In this document: positions 46,114 to 54,747 of the stretch, piece by piece
Layout of the letters: the number at the start of each line of letters is the position of its first letter
How positions within the stretch are numbered: the first letter of the stretch is position 1
Assembly (NCBI RefSeq): GCF_036541425.1
Contig: NZ_JAZHFT010000028.1
Span: forward strand, 7,065 to 71,064
DNA length: 64,000 nucleotides
Direction of reading: 5' to 3'
Source: Consotaella aegiceratis
GTDB lineage: Bacteria; Pseudomonadota; Alphaproteobacteria; Rhizobiales; Rhizobiaceae
The notes under the pieces: model-generated
Told to the model about the DNA's origin: nothing
Databases searched by the model: none
What the model saw: the letters and a program-made list of their open reading frames with translations, nothing else
Program-made: the position numbers and the translations under genes

Positions 46114-47090
46114 CGGAACTGACGGTCACGCCGGAGATCTTTCCGATCGCCGGCACCTTCACGATCTCGCGCGGCTCGCGCACCGAGTCGCCGGTGGTCA
46201 CGGCGAGCCTCGACGACGCGCCGCATCGCGGCTGGGGCGAATGCTTTCCGCTGCCACGCTACAACGAGTCGGTCGACAGCGTGGTCGCCACGCTGAACGG
46301 CGTCTGGGACGAGATTCTGGGAGGGCTCGACCGTGACGGCCTGCAGCAGCGCCTGGGCCCAGGCGCCGCGCGCAACGCCCTCGACTGCGCGTTCTGGGAC
46401 CTGGAAGCGAAGCGAACCGGCCGGCCCGTGTACGAGCTCGCCGGGCTCGACGCGCCGCAGCCGGTGATCACCGCCTACACGCTGTCGCTCGCCGATCCCG
46501 AAGCGATGCGCGAGAAGGCGCAGGCCAACGCGCATCGGCCCTTGCTGAAGCTCAAGCTCGGCGGCGAGGGCGACATCGCCCGGCTGGAGGCGGTGCGCCA
46601 GGGCGCCCCGGATGCGCGCATCATCGTCGACGCCAACGAGGGATGGACGCCCGACATCTATCGCGAGTTGGCCCCCGTCCTGTTGCGCCTTGGTGTTCAG
46701 ATGGTCGAACAGCCGTTCCCGGCGGGCCAGGACGAGGCGCTGGCCGAGATGGACCGGCCGCTGCCGGTCTGTGCCGACGAATCCTGCCACGATCGCGACT
46801 CGCTGCCGGCGATCCTCGGCCGCTACGACGTGATCAACATCAAGCTGGACAAGACCGGCGGCCTGACGGAAGCGCTCGCGCTCAAGGACGAGGCCTTGTC
46901 CTCGGGCCTGAAGGTCATGGTCGGCTGCATGGTGGGCTCGTCGCTCGCCATGGCGCCGGCGCTGCTGGTGGCGCAGGGGGCGAGCGTCGTCGATCTCGAC
47001 GGCCCGTTACTCTTGGCGCGCGACCGCGAGCATGGACTGCTTTACGACGAGGCCGGCGTCCATCCGGCCGATCCGCTGCTCTGGGGCTAG
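46110..47090 (+). CDS. dgcA: N-acetyl-D-glutamate racemase DgcA (enolase superfamily)
   Basis: A 326-residue muconate-lactonising/dipeptide-epimerase-like enzyme. The acid/base lysine is in LLKLKLGG (KxK), metal ligands are in VDANEGW, VEQPFP and CADESC, and the second lysine is in INIKLDKTGG. Family relatives epimerise L-Ala-D/L-Glu dipeptides; coupling to dgcN by an ATGA overlap favours the N-acetyl-glutamate racemase role. Both genes lie opposite the liv operon. The start is fixed by the overlap; the upstream frame is a shadow of dgcN. Confidence 0.87.
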   Translation: MTELTVTPEIFPIAGTFTISRGSRTESPVVTASLDDAPHRGWGECFPLPRYNESVDSVVATLNGVWDEILGGLDRDGLQQRLGPGAARNALDCAFWDLEAKRTGRPVYELAGLDAPQPVITAYTLSLADPEAMREKAQANAHRPLLKLKLGGEGDIARLEAVRQGAPDARIIVDANEGWTPDIYRELAPVLLRLGVQMVEQPFPAGQDEALAEMDRPLPVCADESCHDRDSLPAILGRYDVINIKLDKTGGLTEALALKDEALSSGLKVMVGCMVGSSLAMAPALLVAQGASVVDLDGPLLLARDREHGLLYDEAGVHPADPLLWG

Positions 47091-47290
47091 GTTTCGAGAC
47101 CGAGCCGGACGGTCCTCGTCAGTTTTTTGTGGAAAAGGAGGGTCTCCAACCTTTCGATTGTCGGAATGCTCGCCATCTCAGCATCGGACATCCCAGCGTT
47201 GCGTCACACTGCGGGACCCGTGCTAGAGCGTCGGGTCTGGCACGAGGGTGTCGGTGAAAGAGCCGAATCGATCATCGAGAGGAGGGCCGG

Positions 47291-48538
47291 ATGGCGAGCT
47301 TCAAGTTCCTGCATGCCGCCGACTTGCACCTCGGCAGCCCCTTCGTCGGACTGTCATTGAAGGATGCCGAGATCGCCGCGCGATTCGCGGCGGCCAGCCG
47401 TCAGGCGTTTACCGCCATGGTGACCAGGGCGATCGAGGCCGACATCGCCTTCGCCATCATCGCGGGCGACGTCTACGACGGCGAATGGCGGGACACCTCG
47501 ATCGGCCTGTTCTTCAACCGGGAGGTGTCGCGGTTCATCCGCGCAGGCATCCCGGTCTTCCTGATTCGCGGCAACCACGACGCCGAAAGCGTCGTCACCA
47601 AGAGCCTCACCCTGCCCGAGGGCGTCTACGGCTTTTCCACCCGCAAGGCCGAGACCCGGCGTCTGCCCGAATTGCGCGTGGCGCTGCACGGCCAGAGCTT
47701 TCCCGACCGGGCGGTGGCCGAGAACCTGGCGACCGCCTATCCCGATCCGGTGCCGGGCTGGTTCAACATCGGCATACTCCACACCTCGCTCGACGGGCGG
47801 CCCGGGCACGCCACCTATGCGCCCTGCACGCTGCAGGATCTGGCGCTTCGGACCTACGACTACTGGGCGCTCGGTCATGTGCACCAGCACGAAATCGTGG
47901 CCCGCGACCCGTGGGTCGTCTTTCCTGGCAACCTGCAGGGTCGCAGCGTCCGCGAGACCGGCGAGAAGGGCGCGATGCTGGTCGAGGTCGAGGATGGCCG
48001 CGTCGCCTCGGCCGAACGACTGATCGTCGACCGCGCCCGCTGGGCCGACCTTGCGCTCGACGTGTCGGAGATCGTCGACGAGGCGGGCCTGATCACGGCC
48101 GTGCAGGAGCGGCTGCGGCCGCTGGCGGACGAATTGGAGGATCGGCTCGGCGCGCTGCGGCTGCGGCTGACCGGCGCCAGCGAACTGCACAATCGGCTGG
48201 TGGCCGAGCACGAGCGGATCGCCGCCGAGGTCCAGGCGGTCTGCCATCACGGACATGCCGACATCTGGCTCGAGCGTCTCGTCGTCTCCACCCAGCCGCC
48301 GGCCGCGGTGCACGGCCCGACCGACGATCCCGCGCTCGCCTCCGTCGACGTCGCGGCGCTGCTGGCGGCAGCATCGGCCGAACCGGACATTCGCGCCGAG
48401 TTGGACGCGCTGCTCGCACAGATCGGGGCCAAGCTGCCGGCCGGCGTGACGATCGGCGGAGAGGAGGCTCCCGACGTCGCAGACCTTCTCGGCGAGGCGC
48501 GGGATCTCGTGCTGGCGCACAGCGGGGGAGCGATCTGA
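47291..48538 (+). CDS. yhaO: SbcD-like DNA repair exonuclease, YhaO type
   Basis: A 415-residue calcineurin-fold nuclease. Metal-binding motifs are D11-H13 in DLHLG, D60 in GDVYDG, N95-H96-D97 in RGNHD, H in ILHTSLDG and GHVHQHE. After about residue 250 comes a capping domain with a helical region (LITAVQERLRPLADELEDRLGALRLRL). Length and architecture match YhaO rather than the E. coli SbcD. The gene is directly followed, without a gap, by its SMC-like partner. GGAGG precedes the ATG. It probably processes DNA ends during repair. Confidence 0.9.
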   Translation: MASFKFLHAADLHLGSPFVGLSLKDAEIAARFAAASRQAFTAMVTRAIEADIAFAIIAGDVYDGEWRDTSIGLFFNREVSRFIRAGIPVFLIRGNHDAESVVTKSLTLPEGVYGFSTRKAETRRLPELRVALHGQSFPDRAVAENLATAYPDPVPGWFNIGILHTSLDGRPGHATYAPCTLQDLALRTYDYWALGHVHQHEIVARDPWVVFPGNLQGRSVRETGEKGAMLVEVEDGRVASAERLIVDRARWADLALDVSEIVDEAGLITAVQERLRPLADELEDRLGALRLRLTGASELHNRLVAEHERIAAEVQAVCHHGHADIWLERLVVSTQPPAAVHGPTDDPALASVDVAALLAAASAEPDIRAELDALLAQIGAKLPAGVTIGGEEAPDVADLLGEARDLVLAHSGGAI

Positions 48539-51500
48539 ATGCGGATCCTGTCGCTCGACCTCCTGCGCTACGGAGCCTTTTCGGACACCTCGCTTGCCTT
48601 TCGTCCGAACGCCAAGCTGCATCTCGTCTATGGGCCCAACGAGGCCGGCAAGAGCTCCGCCCTGTCGGCGATCGGCGATCTCCTGTTCGGTTTCGGCCGC
48701 CAGACGGCCTTCGGCTTCCAGCACGATATGACGGCACTACGGGTCGGCGCCACGCTGACCGCGAGTGCGGGCACACAGCTCTCTTTCCGGCGCCGCAAGG
48801 GCAACAAGAATACCTTGCTCGCGCCGGAGGACGGCGAGGCGCCGCTGCCCGACGATGCGTTGCTGCCCTTCCTCGGCGGGCTGAACCGCGAGGTCTTTAC
48901 CCGAGCGTTCGGCCTCGACTCGGCGGCGTTGCGGACGGGCGGCGATGAGATGCTGAAGAGCGACGGCGAGATCGGCGCAGCGATGTTCGCGGCGGCTTCC
49001 GGTCTCAAGGGCCTGCACGATCTCAGGCAATCGCTGGAGGCCGAGGCCGACGCCGTGTTCGGCGCCCGCGCCAGGCAGAGCCGCGTGTTCGATCAGGCGT
49101 TGGCGCGTCACAAGCAGGCCCGCCAGGAGGAGCGCGACAGCGAGCTGAAGGCGCCGGTCTGGAACGCCCTCAACGAACACATCAAGCAGCTGGAAACCGA
49201 ACTCGACGAGATCCGGCGGAGCCGTGCCGAAGTCGTCAAGAGCCGCGCCCGCCTCGAACGGCTGCGCCGGGTCGCGCCTTTCGTCTCGCAGATCGACGCC
49301 GATCTCGCCGATCTGGAGGCTCTCGGGCCGATTCCAGATCCGCGCCCTGGCTATGCCGAAGATCTGGAAGCTGCTCTCCTGGCACATGACGGCGCCCGTG
49401 AGCGGCTGGCCAGCAGCCAGACGAGCGAAACGAAGGCTCGAGAAGCCTTCGCACATGCCGTCGTGGACGCGCCTCTGCTGAAGCGGGCGGACGAGATCGT
49501 CGCGCTGTTCGGCGAGACCGGCGGCATCCGCAACAACGAGCGCGATCTGCCGCGCGTGCTGGCGGAACGCGACGGCGCGATCGCGGAGCTGGAGGAGCTC
49601 GCCTCGCGGCTCGGCTATCCGGACATCGCCACGCTGGAGGAGCGGCGGCCGACCGACATGGCCTGCGCCGCCGCCCGCGCGCTGATCGGCCGCGGCCGGG
49701 ATCTCAAGGATCGCGAGGCCAAGAACCGTGCCGTCCGCCGCGAGGAACAGGAAGCGCTGGCCCGGCTGGAGAGCGAGCTGCATGGCCGGGGGCAGGTGGT
49801 CGATCCGCAGCGCCATCGCCAGGAATTCGACGCACTGGCTCCGGATATCCGCCGTATCGAGGGCCGTGGCGAAGCCGAACGGACCTATGGCGAACGCCTG
49901 CGGCGGCTGTCGGAGGCCTGTGCGCAATTGAGTCCGCCCGTCGCCGATCTCGACCGGCTCGCCCGGGCCTTTCTGCCGGGGGAAGATGCGATCGCGCAGT
50001 ATGCCGGCCGCTTCACCGAGTTCGGCGACCGGCGCCGGCACCTGCACAGCCGGGCCGCCGACACGGCCCACGAGATCGCCGCGCTGGAAGAGGAGGCCCG
50101 GCATTTCGAAATCGATCGCCCGGTCCCTTCGCACGACCGGATTGCCGCCGAACGAGTCCAGCGCGACCGACACTGGCACAGGCTGCGGGCGCATCTGGTC
50201 GGCGAAACGCCGTTGGACGTTGGCGTTCTCCCCGACGCGGTGGCGCGGTTCGAGCAGTCCGTCGTCGCATCCGATCAACTCGCCGACGAGGCCGTTTCGG
50301 ACGCTGCGCGGGTAGCGCGCCATGCCGATCTCGGCCGCCGCCTGGTCGACAAGCGGCGCGAGGCGGAGCGCCTGGCCGGGGAGGCCGCGGCCGCCGATGC
50401 CGGCTTCGACCAGCTTTCGGACGAATGGCGTGCGCTCTGGCAGGCGTCGGGCGTCGAGCCCTCGCTGCCGGCCGAGATGGGCATCTGGCTGAAGGCGGTG
50501 GCGAATCTCAAGCGCGAGCGGGACGACGTGCTGGGGCTCAAGGCCTCGGTGGACGAATGCGGGGCGCTGGCCGAACGCCTCGCCCTGCCGCTCAAGGCGC
50601 TGGCGGCCGCCTTGAATGTCCCGGGCGTCGAACGGCTCGACCCGCTGGCCCTGGCGCGCGCCATCGAGGCCCAGCTCCTGGCGCTGACCAGCCGATGGGA
50701 TGCGAACCGCGAGCTTGCGGTCCAGATCCGCGAGGTCGAGGCAAGGATTGCCCGCTGCGAGACGGCGGGCCACGAGATCGACATCGCCTTGGCCGCCTGG
50801 GCCGAGGAATGGCGCGCCGCGCTGCCCAGCATCGGTCTCGAACCGGTGGCCGATCTGGTCGCCGCCGAGGCCGCGCTCGATGTCTGGGACCGGGTGCCGC
50901 AGGTGCTGGAGGCGCGCGACAAGGACGACCGCCGCGTCAAGGGCATGCAGCGCGACAACGTGGCCTTTTCGCAACGCATCGGCTACGTCTCCCAGGCCGT
51001 GGCGCCCGACCTCGTCGGGCGTCCCGCCGTCGAGATCGCCCATGTCCTGAACGGTCGTCTCGCCGATGCGCGCGACGCCGAAGTGCGCAGGGTCGCCGCT
51101 AAGCGGCAGCTCGACGAGGCTGTCGCGGCGCGCGAGACCGCCGCGGCGCAATTGACCCGGGCCGAGGCCGATCTCGAACGGCTGCTGAGCCACCTGCCGG
51201 TGGGCGCCGATCCGCGCGCGCATCTGGAGCGCACGCGGGCACAGCATGCCACGCGACAGCGGCTCGAGGAGCGCCGCCAACAGCTCCTGGCGACCGCCGA
51301 TGGGCTGGCCGAAGCCAGTGTGCGGGCCGAGCTGGACGGCTATGTGCCGGACGAGGCGGCGGCGAAGCTGCAGGAACTTGCCGAAGACGACCAGCGCTTC
51401 GAACGCCGGTTGCAGGAGGTCTATGCCGAGTGGGACCGCGAGTGCCGGCGGCGTGAAGGGCTGCAGGCCGGCGCGGGGGCCGAACTGGCGGCGCTCAACC

Positions 51501-52018
51501 GGCGCGGCGCGGAAGCCGAGCTGGCGGAAGCCTCGCGCCGGTGGGTGGTGCTCAAGCTTGGCTCGCTGCTGCTGTCGAAGGCGGTGGAGCGCCATCGCGC
51601 CGAACGCCGCGACCCGCTGATGGAGCGGGCAGGGGCGCTGTTTTCCGGCCTCACCGCAGGGGCTTTCGCGGGGCTGGCCGAGGACTATGGAGAGGACGAC
51701 ACGCCGCGCCTGGCCGGTCTGCGGCCGGGCGGCGAGCGGGTGCCGCTGGACGGCCTGAGCGAGGGCACGCGCGACCAGCTCTATCTGGCGCTGCGGCTGG
51801 CCTATGTGGAGGACTACGCGGCGCGTGCCGAGCCGCCGCCGTTCATTGGCGACGATCTCTTCATGACGTTCGACGACGAACGCACGGCGCGCGGCTTGCG
51901 GGCACTGGCAGAGATCGGCGCCACGGTTCAGCCGATCCTGTTCACCCACCACCGCCACGTGGCCGAGGTCGCCGAAGCGGAATTGGGAGCGAGCCTCGAC
52001 CTGATCGAACTGGGTTAG
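48539..52018 (+). CDS. yhaN: SbcC-like AAA ATPase, YhaN type
   Basis: A 1159-residue SMC/Rad50-type protein. Walker A GPNEAGKS is at residues 32-39. Two long Glu/Arg/Ala-rich coiled-coil arms (about 170-560 and 560-1040) follow. The C-terminal head has the signature LSEGTRDQLYLALRLAYVEDY and Walker B PPPFIGDDLFMTFDD near residue 1100. No CxxC zinc hook is apparent in the middle, as in other YhaN proteins. It starts on the base after the yhaO stop. With YhaO it should form an ATP-dependent nuclease complex. The stop overlaps a convergent gene by 4 bases. Confidence 0.92.
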   Translation: MRILSLDLLRYGAFSDTSLAFRPNAKLHLVYGPNEAGKSSALSAIGDLLFGFGRQTAFGFQHDMTALRVGATLTASAGTQLSFRRRKGNKNTLLAPEDGEAPLPDDALLPFLGGLNREVFTRAFGLDSAALRTGGDEMLKSDGEIGAAMFAAASGLKGLHDLRQSLEAEADAVFGARARQSRVFDQALARHKQARQEERDSELKAPVWNALNEHIKQLETELDEIRRSRAEVVKSRARLERLRRVAPFVSQIDADLADLEALGPIPDPRPGYAEDLEAALLAHDGARERLASSQTSETKAREAFAHAVVDAPLLKRADEIVALFGETGGIRNNERDLPRVLAERDGAIAELEELASRLGYPDIATLEERRPTDMACAAARALIGRGRDLKDREAKNRAVRREEQEALARLESELHGRGQVVDPQRHRQEFDALAPDIRRIEGRGEAERTYGERLRRLSEACAQLSPPVADLDRLARAFLPGEDAIAQYAGRFTEFGDRRRHLHSRAADTAHEIAALEEEARHFEIDRPVPSHDRIAAERVQRDRHWHRLRAHLVGETPLDVGVLPDAVARFEQSVVASDQLADEAVSDAARVARHADLGRRLVDKRREAERLAGEAAAADAGFDQLSDEWRALWQASGVEPSLPAEMGIWLKAVANLKRERDDVLGLKASVDECGALAERLALPLKALAAALNVPGVERLDPLALARAIEAQLLALTSRWDANRELAVQIREVEARIARCETAGHEIDIALAAWAEEWRAALPSIGLEPVADLVAAEAALDVWDRVPQVLEARDKDDRRVKGMQRDNVAFSQRIGYVSQAVAPDLVGRPAVEIAHVLNGRLADARDAEVRRVAAKRQLDEAVAARETAAAQLTRAEADLERLLSHLPVGADPRAHLERTRAQHATRQRLEERRQQLLATADGLAEASVRAELDGYVPDEAAAKLQELAEDDQRFERRLQEVYAEWDRECRRREGLQAGAGAELAALNRRGAEAELAEASRRWVVLKLGSLLLSKAVERHRAERRDPLMERAGALFSGLTAGAFAGLAEDYGEDDTPRLAGLRPGGERVPLDGLSEGTRDQLYLALRLAYVEDYAARAEPPPFIGDDLFMTFDDERTARGLRALAEIGATVQPILFTHHRHVAEVAEAELGASLDLIELG

Positions 52019-52554
52019 TCAGGCGCCGGGCCTCGAGGTCTGCGCCGCGCGGTGATGGCTTGGAAGGTCATCGGCCGATAGTCCCACGCGTCCACCCCGA
52101 CGTCGTATTGCCGCGTGACCGGCTTCAGTTTGCCGTGCGAGTGACCGTGCAGGTCGATCGATTTCCTGCCCATCTGGTTCCACGTGCGAAACGGGTAGTG
52201 GCAGAGAACCACCAGGCGCTCGTCGATCACCATCTCCGCATAGAACTGGATCGACGACCAGCCCCGCGCGTCGAGCGTCGCCGGCCCGTCATTGTTGCCG
52301 ACGACGAGATGCTTTCGGCCGTTCAGACGGTCGAGCAGCCCTTCGACATGTGATGGGTCGCCACGGGCGAAATCGCCGAGATGCCAGATCGTGTCGTCGG
52401 GGCCGACGACGTCGTTCCAGCGCTCGATCAGCGCCTCGTCATGCTCTTCCAGATTGCGGAAGGGCCGGCGGTCGATCCTGAGGACGCGCGGATCGGAAAA
52501 ATGCGTGTCGCTGGTGAAGAGGAGCGCCGGGTTCGAAGATGCCGCTCCGGTCAT
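52015..52554 (-). CDS. Calcineurin-like metallophosphoesterase
   Basis: A 179-residue single-domain phosphoesterase. Motifs in order are SDTHFSD, WHLGDFARGD, VVGNNDG, VLCHYPF and LHGHSHG, a complete metal-binding set. Short proteins of this kind are often phage-derived or act on small phosphodiesters; the substrate is unknown. Its ATG overlaps the stop of the TetR gene upstream (ATGA), so the two are translated together. It is convergent with yhaN, sharing the bases TTAG. Confidence 0.87.
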   Translation of the reverse strand: MTGAASSNPALLFTSDTHFSDPRVLRIDRRPFRNLEEHDEALIERWNDVVGPDDTIWHLGDFARGDPSHVEGLLDRLNGRKHLVVGNNDGPATLDARGWSSIQFYAEMVIDERLVVLCHYPFRTWNQMGRKSIDLHGHSHGKLKPVTRQYDVGVDAWDYRPMTFQAITARRRPRGPAPD

Positions 52555-53216
52555 CCGGCGGACGATTTTTCGCCGGTGCGATCGACGCCGTATCCCGCCA
52601 TGAACAGCCGGACGGCGCTCTTGACCGTCCGCTCGATCTCCTCCTCGCTCGGCGGCTCGACCTCGCCGAGAAACAGCCGGCAGCGGAACATTCCCGCCAG
52701 CGCAAGTTCTCCGAACTGCGCTGCCGCCATCCGTGGATCGTCGATCTTCAGCGTTCCGGCCGCCACGGCCTTTTCCAGATAACGGGTCAGATTTTCCGAG
52801 CCGCGCACAGGACCCTCGGTGTAAAAGGTCTGGCCGATCTCGGGCATGCGCGTCGCAACGGCGATGATCGTTCGGTTGGCCCGCATCGTGTGCGGGGAGG
52901 TCATGATCTTGGCGAGCTGGACGCCCATGCGCATCAGCACGCCGGCCGGGTCCGTGGGATCGTCGAGCGTCTGCGCCACCATCTCGATCTTGCGGTCCCG
53001 CATCTCGGAAACGAGCGCGGCGAACAGTTCTTCCTTGCTGCGGAAGTAGACGTAAAGAGTGCTCTTAGAGACGCCGGACTCGTGACAGATGTCGTTCATG
53101 CTGGCGGCGTCGAAGCCCATCCGGTCGAAGACGGCCTTCGCGCCTTCCAGAATCTGCAGCCGTTTGGCGGGGTCGTGGCCCGCCGGAGCACGCGCGGGAC
53201 TTTCTGTCGTTTCCAA
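52551..53216 (-). CDS. TetR/AcrR family regulator, probable repressor of emrAB
   Basis: A 221-residue regulator. The helix-turn-helix is AASMNDICHESGVSKSTLYVYFRSKEELF in two stretches near residues 35-65; the C-terminal part is the ligand-binding helical domain of the AefR-like type. The start is uncertain: TTG at 53216 has GAAGGTG 7 bases upstream and was chosen, while GTG codons at 53225 and 53255 are in frame but poorly placed. It is divergent from the emrA-like gene, with a 25-bp dyad between them, which suggests it represses that pump. A phosphoesterase gene is coupled behind it. Confidence 0.85.
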   Translation of the reverse strand: METTESPARAPAGHDPAKRLQILEGAKAVFDRMGFDAASMNDICHESGVSKSTLYVYFRSKEELFAALVSEMRDRKIEMVAQTLDDPTDPAGVLMRMGVQLAKIMTSPHTMRANRTIIAVATRMPEIGQTFYTEGPVRGSENLTRYLEKAVAAGTLKIDDPRMAAAQFGELALAGMFRCRLFLGEVEPPSEEEIERTVKSAVRLFMAGYGVDRTGEKSSAG

Positions 53217-53317
53217 AAAATACACCTTCAGCCAGCTTCGCCCTTGGGGCGGCACCGTCCATTCACATCAGATCCACTACCAACGAGCTATGCAATAGAT
53301 ACGTTGGAGGCATGCTC

Positions 53318-53346
53318 TTGAAATGCGCGCGCCACGACGTTATGTC
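53318..53346 (+). promoter_or_regulatory. Predicted promoter of the emrAB pair
   Basis: TTGAAA (53318-53323), a 17-base spacer and TATGTC (53341-53346) form a well-spaced housekeeping promoter. The start point would fall near 53353, inside the adjacent palindrome, as expected for repression. Confidence 0.55.
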
Positions 53347-53349
53347 AAC

Positions 53350-53374
53350 ATCGAACCGAACGGTTCGGTTCGAT
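53350..53374. promoter_or_regulatory. 25-bp perfect palindrome, probable TetR operator
   Basis: ATCGAACCGAAC (53350-53361), a single central G, then the exact reverse complement (53363-53374). The position just downstream of the -10 element and 15 bases before the chosen emrA start is ideal for a repressor such as the divergent TetR protein. Confidence 0.75.
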
Positions 53375-53389
53375 TTGGAGATGCCCGCG

Positions 53390-54637
53390 ATGCTCGACAA
53401 CGCCCCTACGACTGATGAGGCGACGACCGATGGCTTCGAGCCCGGCCGATCCGTCCCGCAGGGTTCTACGTCCTATGCGGACACGAGCCGGCCGCAGGCG
53501 CCGAGCGCCGACGCCCACGGCAAGGGACCACAGGCACCGATCGAGCAACCCGCGCCGGCGAAGCCAAAGGGAAAAGGCCGCCTCATACTGGGTCTGGTCG
53601 CATTGGCCGCGTTGGGAATCGGGGGTTATTTCGGCCATTACTGGTGGACCGAAGGGCGCTTTCTCGTCTCGACGGACGACGCCTATCTGGCGGCCGACAT
53701 GACGATCCTCTCGCCGAAGATCAGCGGCTATATCGAGGACGTGCTCGTCGAGGACAACGACACGGTCAAGGCGGGCCAGCCGATCTTCCGCATCGATCCG
53801 GGCGACTTCCAGCTGGCCGTCGATTCCGCCAAGGCGAAGATCGCGACGCAGCGCGCCACGGTGGAGAGCATCCGCGCGCAGCGGCAGGCGGCCGAGGCGG
53901 CCGTCGCACAGGCGGATGCCAGCGAGCAGGCCGCCGAGGCCACGCTGCAGCAGGCCGAAGTCACCTTGAAGCGCGCCCAGGATCTCTTGAAGACCAAGGT
54001 CGGCTCGCGCGCGACGCTCGATCAGGCGCAGAGTGCGCGGGACACGGCGTCGGCCAATCTCGCCGGGGCCAAGGCCTCGGTGGAGTCGGCGAAGGCCAAC
54101 ATCACGACTCTCGACGCTCAAGCCAAGGAGGCCGAGGTGGCGATCGGCGAGCTTCAGGTCGCTCTGAGGAGTGCCGAGCGTGACCTGTCCTTTACCACCA
54201 TCACTGCGCCCTATGACGGCGTGGTCGGGAATCTGGCGGTCCAGCCCGGTGATTATGTGGCGGCCGCGCGCAAGCTCGCAGCGCTGGTGCCGCTGTCGCA
54301 TGTCTATATCGACGCCAACCTGAAGGAGACGGAAGTCGCCGAGATCGGACCGGGCGCCAAGGTCAATGTCGAGGTGGATGCTTTGCCGGGCCGTAAGTTC
54401 CAGGGCACGGTGACCAGCGTTTCGCCGGCCTCTGGCGCGGTGTTCTCGCTGCTTCCCGCCGACAATGCCACCGGCAACTTCACCAAGGTCGTGCAGCGCG
54501 TGCCCGTGCGTATCGACATCGACCATGCCGCCGAGCTCCAGGGCATATTGCGTCCGGGCCTCTCGGCGGTGGTCTCTATCGACACGCGAACCGTTCCCGC
54601 CTCGTCGTCGAACGCGATCGCGCTCGCCGGCCGCTGA
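53390..54637 (+). CDS. emrA: HlyD/EmrA-type membrane fusion protein
   Basis: A 415-residue periplasmic adaptor anchored by one N-terminal membrane helix (LILGLVALAALGIGGYFGHYW near residues 67-87). TDDAYLAADMTILSPKISGYI is the lipoyl half-motif, a coiled-coil hairpin of about 110 residues rich in Ala and Gln follows, and the beta-barrel has TITAPYDGVVGNLAVQPGDYV. The ATG at 53390 was chosen because GGAG lies 9 bases upstream and because the promoter and operator occupy the earlier in-frame codons; an ATG at 53312 would place both inside the gene. It should bridge EmrB to an outer-membrane channel encoded elsewhere. Confidence 0.88.
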   Translation: MLDNAPTTDEATTDGFEPGRSVPQGSTSYADTSRPQAPSADAHGKGPQAPIEQPAPAKPKGKGRLILGLVALAALGIGGYFGHYWWTEGRFLVSTDDAYLAADMTILSPKISGYIEDVLVEDNDTVKAGQPIFRIDPGDFQLAVDSAKAKIATQRATVESIRAQRQAAEAAVAQADASEQAAEATLQQAEVTLKRAQDLLKTKVGSRATLDQAQSARDTASANLAGAKASVESAKANITTLDAQAKEAEVAIGELQVALRSAERDLSFTTITAPYDGVVGNLAVQPGDYVAAARKLAALVPLSHVYIDANLKETEVAEIGPGAKVNVEVDALPGRKFQGTVTSVSPASGAVFSLLPADNATGNFTKVVQRVPVRIDIDHAAELQGILRPGLSAVVSIDTRTVPASSSNAIALAGR

Positions 54638-54747
54638 CAGCTTCGGAGCGACGGCCGTTCGCGCCGTCGCTCCGAGCCATTCGCCGCATGATGTTGGTGC
54701 CGGAAAGCCGATGGAATTTCGGCATCAAGCTCTGAGGAAACACGTTC

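Noticed and set aside
47098..47125. Possible terminator after dgcA (GACCG/CGGTC then TTTTTT)
   Set aside because: The stem is only 5 bp and is separated from the T-run by 7 bases, too weak to call.
48737..51958. 1073-codon reverse frame opposite yhaN
   Set aside because: The forward frame carries Walker motifs and SMC signatures; the reverse frame has none.
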